Assembly (NCBI GenBank): GCA_963921825.1
Contig: OY997589.1
Span: forward strand, 51,640,546-51,704,545
Source: Erodium maritimum
Lineage: Eukaryota; Streptophyta; Magnoliopsida; Geraniales; Geraniaceae
Length of the DNA: 64,000 nt
Reading direction: 5' to 3'
The position numbers and the translations under genes are program-made. Positions 1-10,218 of this stretch are shown in pieces (the stretch's first letter is position 1; every line of letters starts with the position of its first letter). The notes beneath the pieces were generated by a model. The model made no database searches. It was not told the DNA's origin and saw only the letters and a list, made by a program, of their open reading frames with translations.

Positions 1-2
1 CA

Positions 3-158
3 ATGGTCCTTGGTCTTTCAAAACCAGGTGGGTGGCCGATTGAGGAAGAGTTTGATCCTTTAGATCCTTCTCGAATAGAGGGGCCATGGCCAAGACCAGG
101 CTGCAAGGTTTGGTTGCCACTGAGTTCAGCCATAGTTAACATTGTAAGTAACTTGTGA
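3..158 (+). CDS. unrecognised 51-codon reading frame, possible exon end
   Basis: This frame is open from the left edge of the window and could continue upstream. It reads through an acidic, proline- and tryptophan-rich stretch (motifs KPGGWPIEEEFDPLDPSRIEG and GPWPRPGCKVWLP) to a TGA at 156-158. The composition looks protein-like rather than random, but I do not recognise the family. A strong donor-type GTAAGT lies at 144-149, so a real exon could stop at 143 with the last few codons being intron. No following acceptor or second exon could be identified. It may be a host exon, a gene fragment or chance. Coding status is uncertain and no function is proposed. Confidence 0.25.
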   Translation: MVLGLSKPGGWPIEEEFDPLDPSRIEGPWPRPGCKVWLPLSSAIVNIVSNL

Positions 159-597
159 GAGAGAGTAGATAGAGCTATGTGTAAATTGAAACAGAGGAGG
201 TAGGGTTTGGAGTTGTGATGTGAGAGGTGAAGATCAAGAAAAGGGTTTAAAAGGAGTGGTGTAGGTGGAGGAGGCTCAACGGTGGTCCGATGGCGATGGG
301 TGGCGCCATCCTGGGCACAACATCGTGAGGAAGGAGGAGGAAGAAGATCTTCAAGTGAGCACTGTAGTGAAGCTGGTGATTACTGTAGCTGGTTGAGAGG
401 AAAAATGAGGCCTTTATGTCATACCTTGAATATGAACATGAGGGACCCGACAACCTTTTGGTGGTAACTGGCAAGGGAAGGATCTTTTAAAATTCGCCCA
501 AGAGAATTGACAATTACTTGAAGTAAAAATAGAACAACATAATTTTTTTTGCATGAGCATGTGTGCCATTCAAAAAAATATCACACTCTCATATTAC
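159..597. other. stretch without recognisable genes
   Basis: Only short opposing reading frames cover 247-474 on both strands, and neither has recognisable domains. The purine-rich stretch around 160-250 and the T-run near 541 look like UTR, intron or intergenic DNA. Confidence 0.4.
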
Positions 598-847
598 CGT
601 TGAATAATAGTCCTCAGATGTTGCAAAAGATGGCCAAAGGTCCATAGGTAGTTCAGCATGGGGATCCAAAGCACCCATGATCCCAAGAACCTGGTAAAAC
701 CAAACAGTTATTTTGACATGGAAAGCATGTAACAGTGTAATTAAGCATTCTAATTCACAATAATTACCTTTAGTACTTCAGGTCTAGTAGACCATGCTAA
801 TTCACCATTCCACAGCAAGCCAAGCAACATTGAATACTCAGACATAC
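598..847 (-). pseudogene. TOR: TOR kinase-like gene fragment (two exon remnants)
   Basis: Read on the minus strand, 847-768 encodes a stretch with motifs LLGLL, NGELAWSTRPEVLK. It is followed by a GT donor (767-766), a short intron ending in a pyrimidine-rich acceptor next to 691, and then 690-598, encoding VLGIMGALDPH followed by ELPMDLWPSFATSEDYYST. These match, from memory, the HEAT-repeat region of plant TARGET OF RAPAMYCIN (the segment that in animals contains GTRREAIRVLGLLGALDP). Compared with the plant protein, a few residues are missing between LLGLL and NGEL. A larger block is missing between LDPH and ELP. TOR is a PI3K-related kinase of more than 2,000 residues, and no other part of it is present. 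I read this as a captured or duplicated, decayed gene piece; a partial exon set of a live gene running off the window is less likely because of the internal deletions. Confidence 0.7.
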
Positions 848-1306
848 CTGTCAATGTTTTTTTAAAATAATGTTCATAGATATATGCAGGACAAAAATTC
901 ACTCTGTATAAAGACATATTAACAAACCCAATGCCAAACCTATCTGCCTCTTCCTTTTTTCTTCTAATTAAAAATAATTTAGTTGAACGACCAAAACCCA
1001 AATTCTTGACATGACGCTTAGTATATTGTCAGAGCAAAATAAAATGATAAATTAGGTGAGATAGTATTTGACGTTTTCAATAACATATATCATAACGAAG
1101 TATTCAAATTTAATGTGTATATATTTCACTTAGTTTTAGTCAGGTGTCACGAAACCATCACCTAAATAAATCGGTTAGTCTCTATTTTGCATAGATTTCA
1201 ACTCCAACCACAGCCTCACTCCTTATGCAACCAACAGAGAAACAAAATTGAGTCACAGAGAAACAAAATTGGGTCACATACCATAATCATCATCAAGCAT
1301 TATATC
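848..1306. other. AT-rich unique sequence with a 21-bp direct duplication
   Basis: This is probably intron or flanking DNA of the TOR-like fragment. A 21-bp unit starting agagaaacaaaattg is present twice in tandem at 1,236-1,256 and 1,257-1,277 with one mismatch. Bases about 1,199-1,310 resemble about 8,037-8,135 on the other side of the LINE. No coding signal was seen. Confidence 0.5.
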
Positions 1307-1323
1307 AAATGGGCCAGGCTCAA
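1307..1323. repeat. LINE target-site duplication, left copy
   Basis: aaatgggccaggctcaa occurs here and again at 7,914-7,930, exactly at the two ends of the LINE. A 17-bp duplication is typical of target-primed reverse transcription and fixes the element boundaries. Confidence 0.93.
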
Positions 1324-1494
1324 AAAAAGCCTTGCTCAACTTCAACTGTAGCTTTTCTCTCAAGCATCTACAGTACTCTTCTTCTTTTTCAAATTTCTGC
1401 ACCTGGTTTTCATCGGCGGTGTAGTGTTCTTGGTGAGCAGCTTACTGCATCACCGAACCACCGCACGAGGTAAGTACCTTGAGGGTCACAGTAC

Positions 1495-3408
1495 ATGTCT
1501 TCTTCCACTTCGATTGGACCCCCTCCGGGGTTTGAGGGTGGCATTGCACAGGGCTCGAATCTGGAACAGGGGAACCGTTTGAAGTCGGTGGTGGTTGCAA
1601 ATGGAGCATTTGGGGAGTTTGATAAGAGTAAGCATTCTAAACCGTGGGGGTCCGAGTGGGAAGAATACAGAGTCTTCATCATCAATCTACCCCCAAAAAC
1701 GTCTTCAGAATGGCTCAAAAACCTGTTCTTGGAGTGTGGTACGGTTACCAAGGCTGTAGCACCTTTGAATCCTAATGCTCGAGGTTGCTGGTTTGGGTTT
1801 GTCACCTTTGACACTACACAAGCGTTGGAGAAAGGGATCATAATTTTCAATGGGTTTGTTCTGAAGGGATACAAATTGTTGGTGACCAAAGCATGGAACA
1901 AAACCAGTCCAAGGTTTAACAAGCAAAGAAACATCAGTGGGACTAACAACAAAGTCGAGAGGGCACACTCTTCACAGGTACGGGAGCACCAACCAATTGT
2001 GGGAACCTTGGTGCATTCTAACAAGTGCTTGTTAGAGAGGGGATTACTGGCCGTTCTTCACAAAAATTGGGAGGTGGAAGCCATTATGGAGGACTTCAAA
2101 GCTGAAAGGGATGGAGAGATACAAATCAAAAATCTTGGCAATCGTTTGATCATTATTCTATTTCCTGATAAGGATATTGAAGAGAAGGCTTTACAAGACA
2201 ATGCTAAATGGTTGTGTCATTGGATGACAGTCATCAAAGACAAGGTGCATCTTTGCAAAGAAGGTGGGAGATTTACGTGGGTAGCTATCCATGGGATTCC
2301 TTTGTTGGGTTGGTGCTTGGAGACAATTGAGAGCATTGCAGGAATGGAAGGAACTGTGGTCTTTGTCCATCCTTCTGCAACAATGGACACTAATGCTGAT
2401 AGAGCTTTTGTACTGGTTCACTCACAACAATACCTCAAACTTTACAGAGAGACTGGGTTACTTTTGAATGAAACTGAGTCCAACATCATGGTCTGCTCAG
2501 TAGAAGCCTCTGTGATCCCTATTATTCATACGAACTTTGACTTGGACTCCTATTCTACTTCAGAACATACTAGGTCAGAAAATTCTCTGTCTGTGGAAGT
2601 TATGAGGAGTAATGGGGGTAAGGTAGGTGGGAGTAATGGCATTTCTTCTCAGGCTACTGAATTGGAGATTGAAGAATTAAATGAGAATGTGGGGATTAAT
2701 TTGACAGTGCCTGAGACTGTAGTTGTTTGTACTGAAGCTTCGACTGAGAAGTTGGGAGGAACAGATGATTTCCCAGCATTAGTTCAACCTTCACCACATG
2801 ATTCACACAACAGCAATCACTCCTTGCAACTATCCTTCAAAGAAGCTCTGTTAGCCCCAGATACATTTGGGGAGGAAAATTCTAATCCTCTGATTACTGT
2901 ACCAGTTACAACTGTAGCCACTCCGGTTCAGTTGGGAAGAACACCAGTTACAATTTCAGATGGGATGGCACCTCAAGTACAAGGACAAGTTACTACTTTG
3001 GGAATTGTTGGCATTGATGAGATTAGCTCCTTGGGGCTCATTAATCTGACACCATCTATTACACCCCTAATTTTGGAGGGAACAATTAATTCAAATATTT
3101 CCCTTCCAAAGTTGGGTCATTTGAATACTGATATTCCACTGTGCACACCTATTATCAAACCTCACTTGAACAAGAAAATCAGATCCCACAACAAGGTGGC
3201 CTACAACACTAGATCAAAAACAAAGGTTCCTCTATCAGTTCCCAGAGAGCCTTCAAAACCCACAACAACACAAAACATACAAGTTTTTGATTTGGGTGGA
3301 GTAGGTTCAATTGAATTTTGTAAAGCCTTGGGCCTCAATACCTTTCCCACTGAGAAACAGCAGCACAACAATTTGATTTACTTGAAAGTGAAGCTAATCA
3401 AGCTATGA
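1495..3408 (+). CDS. LINE ORF1 protein, RRM and DUF4283-like RNA-binding protein
   Basis: An open frame of 637 codons. The N-terminus is low complexity (GPPPGFEGG). An RRM follows at about residues 58-135, with an RNP2-like VFIINL at 60-65 and an RNP1-like RGCWFGFVTF at 96-105. Residues about 185-325 resemble the DUF4283-type region common in plant LINE and gag-like proteins (motifs LFPDKDIEEKAL, WVAIHGIPLLGWC). The remaining half is Ser/Thr/Asn-rich without clear domains. I see no CCHC zinc knuckle. In plant L1 elements such proteins bind the element RNA and form the ribonucleoprotein. The ATG at 1,495 is the first in-frame start after the leader and precedes the conserved GPPPGFEG motif also found in the second LINE. 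No internal stop, so potentially translatable. Confidence 0.88.
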   Translation: MSSSTSIGPPPGFEGGIAQGSNLEQGNRLKSVVVANGAFGEFDKSKHSKPWGSEWEEYRVFIINLPPKTSSEWLKNLFLECGTVTKAVAPLNPNARGCWFGFVTFDTTQALEKGIIIFNGFVLKGYKLLVTKAWNKTSPRFNKQRNISGTNNKVERAHSSQVREHQPIVGTLVHSNKCLLERGLLAVLHKNWEVEAIMEDFKAERDGEIQIKNLGNRLIIILFPDKDIEEKALQDNAKWLCHWMTVIKDKVHLCKEGGRFTWVAIHGIPLLGWCLETIESIAGMEGTVVFVHPSATMDTNADRAFVLVHSQQYLKLYRETGLLLNETESNIMVCSVEASVIPIIHTNFDLDSYSTSEHTRSENSLSVEVMRSNGGKVGGSNGISSQATELEIEELNENVGINLTVPETVVVCTEASTEKLGGTDDFPALVQPSPHDSHNSNHSLQLSFKEALLAPDTFGEENSNPLITVPVTTVATPVQLGRTPVTISDGMAPQVQGQVTTLGIVGIDEISSLGLINLTPSITPLILEGTINSNISLPKLGHLNTDIPLCTPIIKPHLNKKIRSHNKVAYNTRSKTKVPLSVPREPSKPTTTQNIQVFDLGGVGSIEFCKALGLNTFPTEKQQHNNLIYLKVKLIKL

Positions 3409-3511
3409 ATCTAGAAACCAATTCTGAAGATGATTTTTGTGATTTGGAAGAATTAGAAGAGGGTCAGATTTCTACTAATCCTTCCATCCACTCTCATAAT
3501 TTGAATTCTCC

Positions 3512-6500
3512 ATGAGAATTCTCTCATGGAATATGAGGGGAGCCTCTTCTAGTCAAAAGAGGAGGGCTCTGAGGGGTTTGTGCCACAACAAACATCTGTC
3601 TATGGTCTTGCTACAGGAGACCAAATTATCAGTATTACCTAATTACTTTCTCTCCTCTTGTGGATTTACACAAGCTTGGGAAGCATTATTCTTGCCTGCT
3701 ATTGGCAATGCTGGGGGAGTTATCACTATTTGGAACAAGGAAGAACTTCAGATGCAATCACATTTAATTGATGAACATGTGATCTATTGGTCAGGAGTCT
3801 GGATACATGACAACCTGAATATTACTATTTCTAATGTCTATGCACCCTGTCAAATACCTTTAAGAACTGCACTTTGGGTTGAGATGATAGCCAAGCTAAA
3901 CTCTTTTGGCTCCCCTCATTTGTTGGGAGGTGATTTCAATGCTATTCTGGCACCACAGGAGAAAACTGAGCCTAATTATTCCAAAACCAGCATGAGAGTT
4001 TTCAACAACTTCCTACTCAATCTTGGTCTCATGGATCTTCACTTGGAGGGGGGCAAATACACTTGGTTTGGCAGTGGATCAGTGGCTACAAGAATAGACA
4101 GGTTTCTCATTTACCCCCAGTTATTAACTTCTTTTAGTGCCCTGACACAAACCTGTTTAGCTAGAACCATTTCAGATCATAAGCCTATTTTACTTTGCAA
4201 TGAACTAGTGGATTGGGGTCCTAGGCCATTTAAATTCATTAATGCCTGGACCAGCCATCCATTATTTTTTTGTGCATCCAAGGCTTGTTGGGAATCAACT
4301 CTATGCACAGGCTCTCCTGCATATAGGCTTTGGTTCAAGCTAAAGGCATTAAAATTATTTCTTAGAGGTTGGAATATCACTACTTTTGGGTGGCTAGAAA
4401 AAGATATTGATGCTCTTAAAGGTGACATACAAGTTTGGGATGCTCTGATTGAGGTGAGACCTCTGGTAGCTGATGAGATTGCAGCTAGATCCCTTTGTAA
4501 GGCCAAGTTGAGACAAAAACTCAAACTACAAGCCAAGTTATGGTGTCAAAAGGCTAGATTGAGGTGGACCAAAGAAGGAGACAGATGTTCAAAATTTTTT
4601 CACTTGGTTGCCAATTTTAACCATCACAGGAAACAAATCACCTTCATCATTGAGGATGGTTCCACTCTTTCCTCCCCCAACTTGATCAAAGAGGCTGCAA
4701 AGACCCATTTTCAGAGAAGATTTCTTAATAATGCTGATGTTTGTGTGGATCTCTCCTCACTACCTTTCACCACTCTCACTCTATTACAAGCACAGGAATT
4801 AGAAAAGAACTTCACAGAGGAAGAAGTGTGGCTGGCTATTAAATCTTGTAATCGGAACAAGTCTCCTGGTCCAGATGGCTTTACCATGAAATTTTATCAA
4901 GTTTGTTGGAATTTTCTGAAAGAAGACATTATGAATTTTATGCATTACTTTGCTCAGAAAGGGAATCTTGGAAAAGGCATTAATTCCTCTTTTATTACTC
5001 TCATCCCCAAATTGGGTTCCCCTCAACATTTTGATGACTTCAGGCCCATAAGTCTCATCTCAAGCTCCTACAAGATCATTTCCAAGGTGTTGGCTGCCAG
5101 ATTGAAAAAGGTTATGGATTTTTTAGTACATGATGTACAATCAGGATTTATTTCTGGAAGACAAATCCTAGATGGGATATTAATTGCCACAGAATTAATT
5201 CATTATATCAAACACACCAAGAAGGAGGTTATTATTCTGAAGGTAGACTTTGAAAAGGCATATGATCATATTCATTGGGGGCACTACTCAAAATTTTACA
5301 AGTTATGGGCTTTGGCTCTCCGTGGATTGATTGGATATCTGAATGCATTAAGGCATGGTCATCAGTGCTGATTAATGGATCCCCTTCTGCTGACTTCCCA
5401 TTACTCAGAGGCTTGAGGCAAGGTTGCTCACTCTCACCTTTGTTATTTGCTCTTGTGGCTGAATCACTGCATCAACTGATGACTAAAGGGATCAATGCTG
5501 GGATGTTTAATGGTATTAGATGTAATGACCAAGGTCCTGTTATCTCACATCTGCAATTTGCAGATGATACACTGATATTTATAGAGGCAGGTATTTCTCA
5601 AGTTACAAATTTGAAACACATTCTTAACTGCTTGCAAAAAGCCACAGGTTTGAAGGTCAATTTCCATAAGTCTCAAGTGATGGTTATGAATCCTAATACT
5701 ACCAATGTGGAGGAGGTCTGTCAAATTTTGGGGTGCTCTGAATTATAATTTCCCTTTAACTATCTTGGTTTCCAATTGGGGGCCAATCCCAGAAGAAAAA
5801 AAACTTGGGATCCAGTGTTCATGAAATTCAAGAAGAAACTTAATCTGTGGCAGGCTAGGGGTAAGTCTTTTGGGGGAAGGATCACACTAATAAAGTCCTC
5901 TCTCAGTTCATTTCCCTTATATTGCATGTCTCTCTTTAGAGCCCCCAAAGGTGTGATTAAGGAAATGGAGGCATGGCAGAGGAGATTTTTATGGAATGGG
6001 ACTATCACTAAAAAAGTACTACATAAGGTTAAGTGGAACCTGATTTGCAGGCCTAAGAAGGAGGGGGGTTTAGGAATAAAAAATTTGCACATTATGAACA
6101 AGGCCCTACTTGCTAGATGGTGGTGGAGATTTGCCTTAGAGAAAGATTCCTTGTGGAAACAATTATTATGTGCTAAGTATGGTTGGGATGCCTCTGCTTG
6201 GGATTTAAGTAAGTTAATGATCCATGATGACAAATCATTTCTCAGTCATATTTCCTCATTACTGGATTGTCCTACCTTTGCTAATTCAGTTGGTGCAGTG
6301 GGTTTGAATTGGACTGTGAATTCTGGTGATAAAGTCCTTTTCTGGGAAGACATTTGGTTAATACAAACCCCTCTAAAATTTACTTTCCAAAGATTATTCC
6401 ATCTCAGCACACAGAAGAACACTTTGGTTTCTAAATTTTGGAATGATGAAGACTGGATACTTCTTTTTAGGAGGGACTTGAGGGGCTGGGAATTGGATCT

Positions 6501-7170
6501 ATTTTCCAGCTTATGTGATCATCTGAATACCTTTCAGCTTCATGCTGGTGAGGATGCTGTGGCTTGGAGATATGATCCTAAGGGTTTTTCAGTGCATAAA
6601 ATGTATGAGTTGTTGGATTCTATAGGGGGTGAGAATCTTGATTGGCCTAGCTTACTTTGGGCTCCTCTGTTGCCCCCAAAAATTGCAGCCTTTGCCTGGT
6701 TACTTTGTATGAGAGCAATACCTACAAAATGCTTTCTATTAGCCAGGGGCATTTATAATAGTAATGTGTGGTGTCCTTTTTGTGGTGAAGAGCCTGAGGA
6801 ATTAGACCACCTATTTCTCAATTGTCATTTCAGTAATTCCATTTGGTCTCAATGTCTTCACTGGTGGGGAATTCACACTGCTTTACCTGATAGCATACAT
6901 CTGTGGTTTATTTCTTGGAATGATCTCTCTCCAGCTAGGGTAAGAAAGCATTGGAGCCTATTATTTTCAATAATCATATGGAAGATCTGGTTATGCAGGA
7001 ATGCAGTTTTATTCAGAGAAGAATCTCCCAATGCAGATCTAGTGGTACAACAAGTTCAAAGTCAGTCTTATCAAATTTTGTGGGCACATTTTAAGAATGG
7101 TCAAGCATTTTCTTTCCTCAACTGGTTTAATGATCCCATTCTGTGCCTACTAAAACTGGGTTCCATCTGA
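3512..7170 (+). pseudogene. LINE ORF2 (endonuclease / reverse transcriptase), one frameshift and one stop
   Basis: The frame opens at an ATG at 3,512 with MRILSWNMRGA, the start of an exonuclease-endonuclease-phosphatase domain (LLQETKLS, NVYAPC, LGGDFNAIL, SDHKPILL; to about 4,190). Reverse transcriptase follows (FRPISLISSSYKIISKVLA, SGFISGRQILDG, VDFEKAYDH, LRQGCSLSPLLFAL, catalytic FADD at about 5,558-5,569). The C-terminus carries a zf-RVT-like segment (LLPPKIAAFAWLL, CPFCGEEPEELDHLFLNC). Near 5,275-5,285 the frame shifts by one base in a run of five Gs, so the first frame ends at 5,371 while RT motifs continue in another frame from 5,275. An in-frame TAA at 5,746-5,748 interrupts that frame, which resumes and runs to 7,170. 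Everything else is in order, so decay is recent or slight. Family members nick target DNA and copy the LINE RNA. Confidence 0.9.
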
Positions 7171-7685
7171 TTGGTTTGGCATTACTGGTGGGGTTTGGGC
7201 TGGGGTGGGTTGGGTTGGGATGGACTGTGGTGTGGATAGATTGGTGAGGTTAGGATTCTCTGTTGGGTTTTTTCTCTTCTGTCATTTGGGTGTGTGAGGG
7301 TTCACTTGTCTTTCTTTCTATCACTCCTTTTTCTCTAGTGTGGGTACATTTAGGCTGAGTGTCTTTTTCTATTTTGGTTTGGGGTTGGATTTTCTTGCTT
7401 GCTTTCTACCTGTTGTTGTCTGAAGTTCTGCTCTATTCTGGGGTTTTTTGTCTATTGACCTGTTTTTTGGGATGTTGATTTAATCTCATTCCCTTCCACT
7501 TTTATCTGGGAATTGATTCTTAATTAAAGGGCTAAAGATGGAGGCACTTTTGGGTTTGCTGAACAACAAAGTTGCTGCATAAGGGTGGGTTGAGTTTACT
7601 GCATAATAGATGGTTGAGCATTTAGGTTCTTCAGCACTTTGGGGAGTTTGATTTTGTTCTGAAGGTGGGACTGGTTGTGTTCTGG

Positions 7686-7703
7686 CTTGCCTTGTATGGC
7701 AAG
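7686..7703 (+). other. LINE 3' UTR hairpin 1
   Basis: Arms cttgcc and ggcaag with a 6-nt loop ttgtat. The same stem core recurs in hairpin 2. In some LINEs, 3' UTR stem-loops are recognised by the element's own reverse transcriptase; that role here is inference. Confidence 0.5.
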
Positions 7704-7747
7704 GTTGGTTTCAAAAGAAGTAGTGTTTAGCCAGCCATTACTCTTGG

Positions 7748-7763
7748 TTGCCTTGCACGGCAA
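7748..7763 (+). other. LINE 3' UTR hairpin 2
   Basis: Arms ttgcc and ggcaa with loop ttgcac, which differs from the hairpin 1 loop at two pyrimidine positions only. It lies 44 bp downstream of hairpin 1. Confidence 0.5.
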
Positions 7764-7913
7764 GTCTACTACATTAGTGTACTAAAATTAGTGTTTTGGA
7801 GGCTTACTTGGTTCTCTATGGTTGTAATAGATGAGTGTATATCCCTTGACCTTGTTTTCCATTTCGAAAACCTGGTTTTAATAAAAAACAAAAAAATTTC
7901 TGATCAAAAAAAA

Positions 7914-7930
7914 AAATGGGCCAGGCTCAA
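7914..7930. repeat. LINE target-site duplication, right copy
   Basis: Exact copy of 1,307-1,323, directly after the A-rich tail. Confidence 0.93.
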
Positions 7931-8160
7931 TCCAATTATATACTAAATCATTGTTTCTAATACCATTGCCAAATAGTGATACAGAAAAATAACATGAATC
8001 ATGGTGCTTGACCTCGAACATGTCGATCTCAATTTTGAATAAAACTACAACCATAGTCTCACTCCTTTTGTAATCACCAGAGATACAAAAACTGAGACAC
8101 ATACCTCGAATCATGAAGCATTATCTTAAATATGTAAAACGAATAACCATACAATCACAT
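7931..8160. other. unique flanking sequence between the two LINEs
   Basis: AT-rich sequence with no coding signal. Bases about 8,037-8,135 (ctacaaccatagtctcactc and following) resemble 1,199-1,310 left of the LINE, so the pre-insertion locus held an imperfect direct repeat of roughly 230-bp spacing. Confidence 0.5.
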
Positions 8161-10218
8161 CTTCCTTGCAAAATTCTCTCTAGAAGCTACATTAGAAGCA
8201 ACAGTATTTCTTGAAGATATTCATACAGCTTCATCCGTGTTCATCCATCTTCATCCATCTGCATCAAAATCCTTCAGCTCTTCTTCAGTCTTCTTTGTAG
8301 CTCATCACCTTTTACTCGTCAATCTTCAATCCTTGGTGTTGTGTCCATGATGCTCTTTACTAAGACATCGGACCACCAAGGGTTTTGACACTGTTCATAC
8401 GCCCTTCATACTTTGGTGGCCGGCTCTGCTTTCCTCATCTGGTTTTTTGCAGAGTTGGTCCTGCATCATGAATCTATCAGTACAAGAACAAAGTGGAAAC
8501 TTTCAAGAAATTCATGGAAAGGGGAAGGAACCACTCTATGAAATGTGTACACAGAAGAAAGACAGAACTAACAAAAGAAGAAACAACATTGTCCAACCAG
8601 TCTCACCTTCGGATCGTACCCAACAATACTCCCCAGGTGGAAAAACAAAGTGGCTAGATGGTCAGAAGATGTTCTATGATAGACATTTGAGACCGCTTGA
8701 TTCTGATACAGACTAAACCCCAGAGTTCATTCAAAGGAAGAGATTTTATCCGGAACAGAGGATGTTCAAAGGTACTACTTCATCCTCCACTGGTCCCCAA
8801 CCTGGCTTTGAAGGGTTTGGGACAAGAAATATGAAACAACAAAACACTGTGACACTGAAACACAAGAGGGATATCTTGGATAATACTGATTTTGGGAGAA
8901 AATGGAGAAGAAGATTGGTGCCACCTATGGAGGGTCAGGGTGATCGAGGCTGGGGTGATGTTAGAACTGGAGAAACTGAATAGTGGGCTTTTGTAAGCAA
9001 CATTCCTCCTCATTCATCTCCTTCGTGGCTAGAGGAACAATTTATCTCTGCTGGGGAAGTCATTTCAGTTCAAGCCCCCTCCAAACCAAATATTAGAGGA
9101 AGATGGTTTGCATTTGTAAGATTCAGAAAGGAAGAGGCTTTACACAATGCTATAGAAAATTTTAATGGGTGGCATTTATGTGGATACAAGATACTGATTG
9201 CAAAGGCTTGGAAGACAAAGCCTAAACTCTATCAACAACATACTTACCAGTGGAGAGAAAAGAAGCATTCCAGTTTTGATCTTAACTCCAGGTCTAATAC
9301 TTTCAAAGTGGGAGAAGCCACAAAGCCACAAGAGGAGAAACTTGAAGAGGAGTCTTGGCAAGTTCAAAGCAACCCTGCAAGTCTGGGATCAGTGGTAACC
9401 AATAATGTTCAGAAGCTCCAAAGATCACAGTTGGCTATCTCTATGAGGAATCTAAGTGCCAATGCAATTATGAGGGAGATGGCATTGGAAGGAATTTCAG
9501 AATTTGAGGTCAGGGAATTGGGAAGTAGGTGTGTGTTGGTTACTTTTCCAGATGCTGAATATGAGAGATTAATGGTGGTGGAGAATTTGAGATGGCTTCA
9601 CAATTGGATTATCATTCTACCAAACACAATACATTTGTGCAAATCCAAGGGAAGTTTTCAATGGGTTTCAGTGAAAGGAATCCCTTTCCATGGATGGTGT
9701 AGAGAGACATTTAATGCAGCAATAAATGGGGTGGGAGATCTTATTTATACACATCCTTCTTCTAATCCTGGAGTTAACCTGGAAGCTGCTTTTCTTCTAA
9801 TTCACACTCCAGGCTTACAACACATCAACAAATTAACTACATTCTGGCTACAAGGGAGAGTGTTCAATGCCTTGGTGTCTACTACTGAAAAAAACCTCCT
9901 TCCACAATGGGAATCTGCTTACTCTGACAGTGAAAACACCTCCACAGAGAGAGACATGTCTAGCAATTTATCTACACCTACTCAGACCTTAAGCCAACCT
10001 CTCTCTCCTCCAATTAATTCAGAGGAAGAATTGGGTTGTAAAGAAGGAGTAAACTTGAAAAATCCACCCTCTTCACATTTACTGCAGGGAGTTATTGAAG
10101 AATCATTATGTCCTGGGTTAAACAATGAGATTTTTAAAGTTGTTGAAGAATTTAAGCTATAGAAGAAGGTGGTGGGTTGCTGTTAGAAGGACAAAAAGAC
10201 ATTGAGTTTGATTTGCGG
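8160..10218 (+). mobile_element. second L1-type LINE, 3' part missing
   Basis: A pyrimidine-rich leader (about 8,160-8,760) precedes an ORF1 related to that of the first LINE. The sequence stops at 10,218, where the satellite begins without any ORF2, 3' UTR or poly-A. The start is approximate because no target-site duplication can be found once the 3' end is gone. A reading frame at 8,447-8,716 inside the leader has no recognisable domain and is not called separately. Plant L1 elements normally lose their 5' end on insertion, so loss of the 3' end points to a later rearrangement with the satellite array. Confidence 0.75.
8762..10162 (+). pseudogene. LINE ORF1 (RRM protein) with one internal TAG
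   Basis: One frame of 466 codons runs from the ATG at 8,762 to the stop at 10,162, broken only by TAG at 8,981-8,983. It starts like the first LINE's ORF1 (SSSTGPQPGFEGF). The stop falls immediately before the RRM (WAFVSNIPPHSSPSWLEEQF at 8,984 onward; RNP1-like RGRWFAFVRF). A DUF4283-like region follows (LVTFPDAEYERLM, WVSVKGIPFHGWC). It lacks the long Ser/Thr-rich tail of the first LINE's protein, being about 170 codons shorter. No other frame break was seen, so a single substitution may be the only lesion. The matching ORF2 is absent. Confidence 0.8.

Larger units (their letters stand above)
1324..7913 (+). mobile_element. full-length L1-clade LINE retrotransposon
   Basis: The element is about 6.6 kb, bounded by identical 17-bp target-site duplications and ending in an A-rich tail (7,880-7,913). 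The order is a 5' leader (1,324-1,494), ORF1 with an RRM, a 103-bp spacer, ORF2 with apurinic-type endonuclease, reverse transcriptase and a C-terminal zinc-binding RVT domain, and a 743-bp 3' UTR. This is the standard plant L1 plan. Because the 5' leader is present, the copy looks complete rather than 5'-truncated. ORF2 carries one frameshift and one stop, so this copy is probably unable to move alone. Insertion is into unique DNA next to the TOR-like fragment. Confidence 0.93.
7171..7913 (+). other. LINE 3' UTR and A-rich tail
   Basis: A G/T-rich 3' UTR follows ORF2 and ends in an A-rich tail directly abutting the right target-site duplication. It contains two short inverted repeats at 7,686-7,703 and 7,748-7,763. 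No further reading frame of note. Confidence 0.85.
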
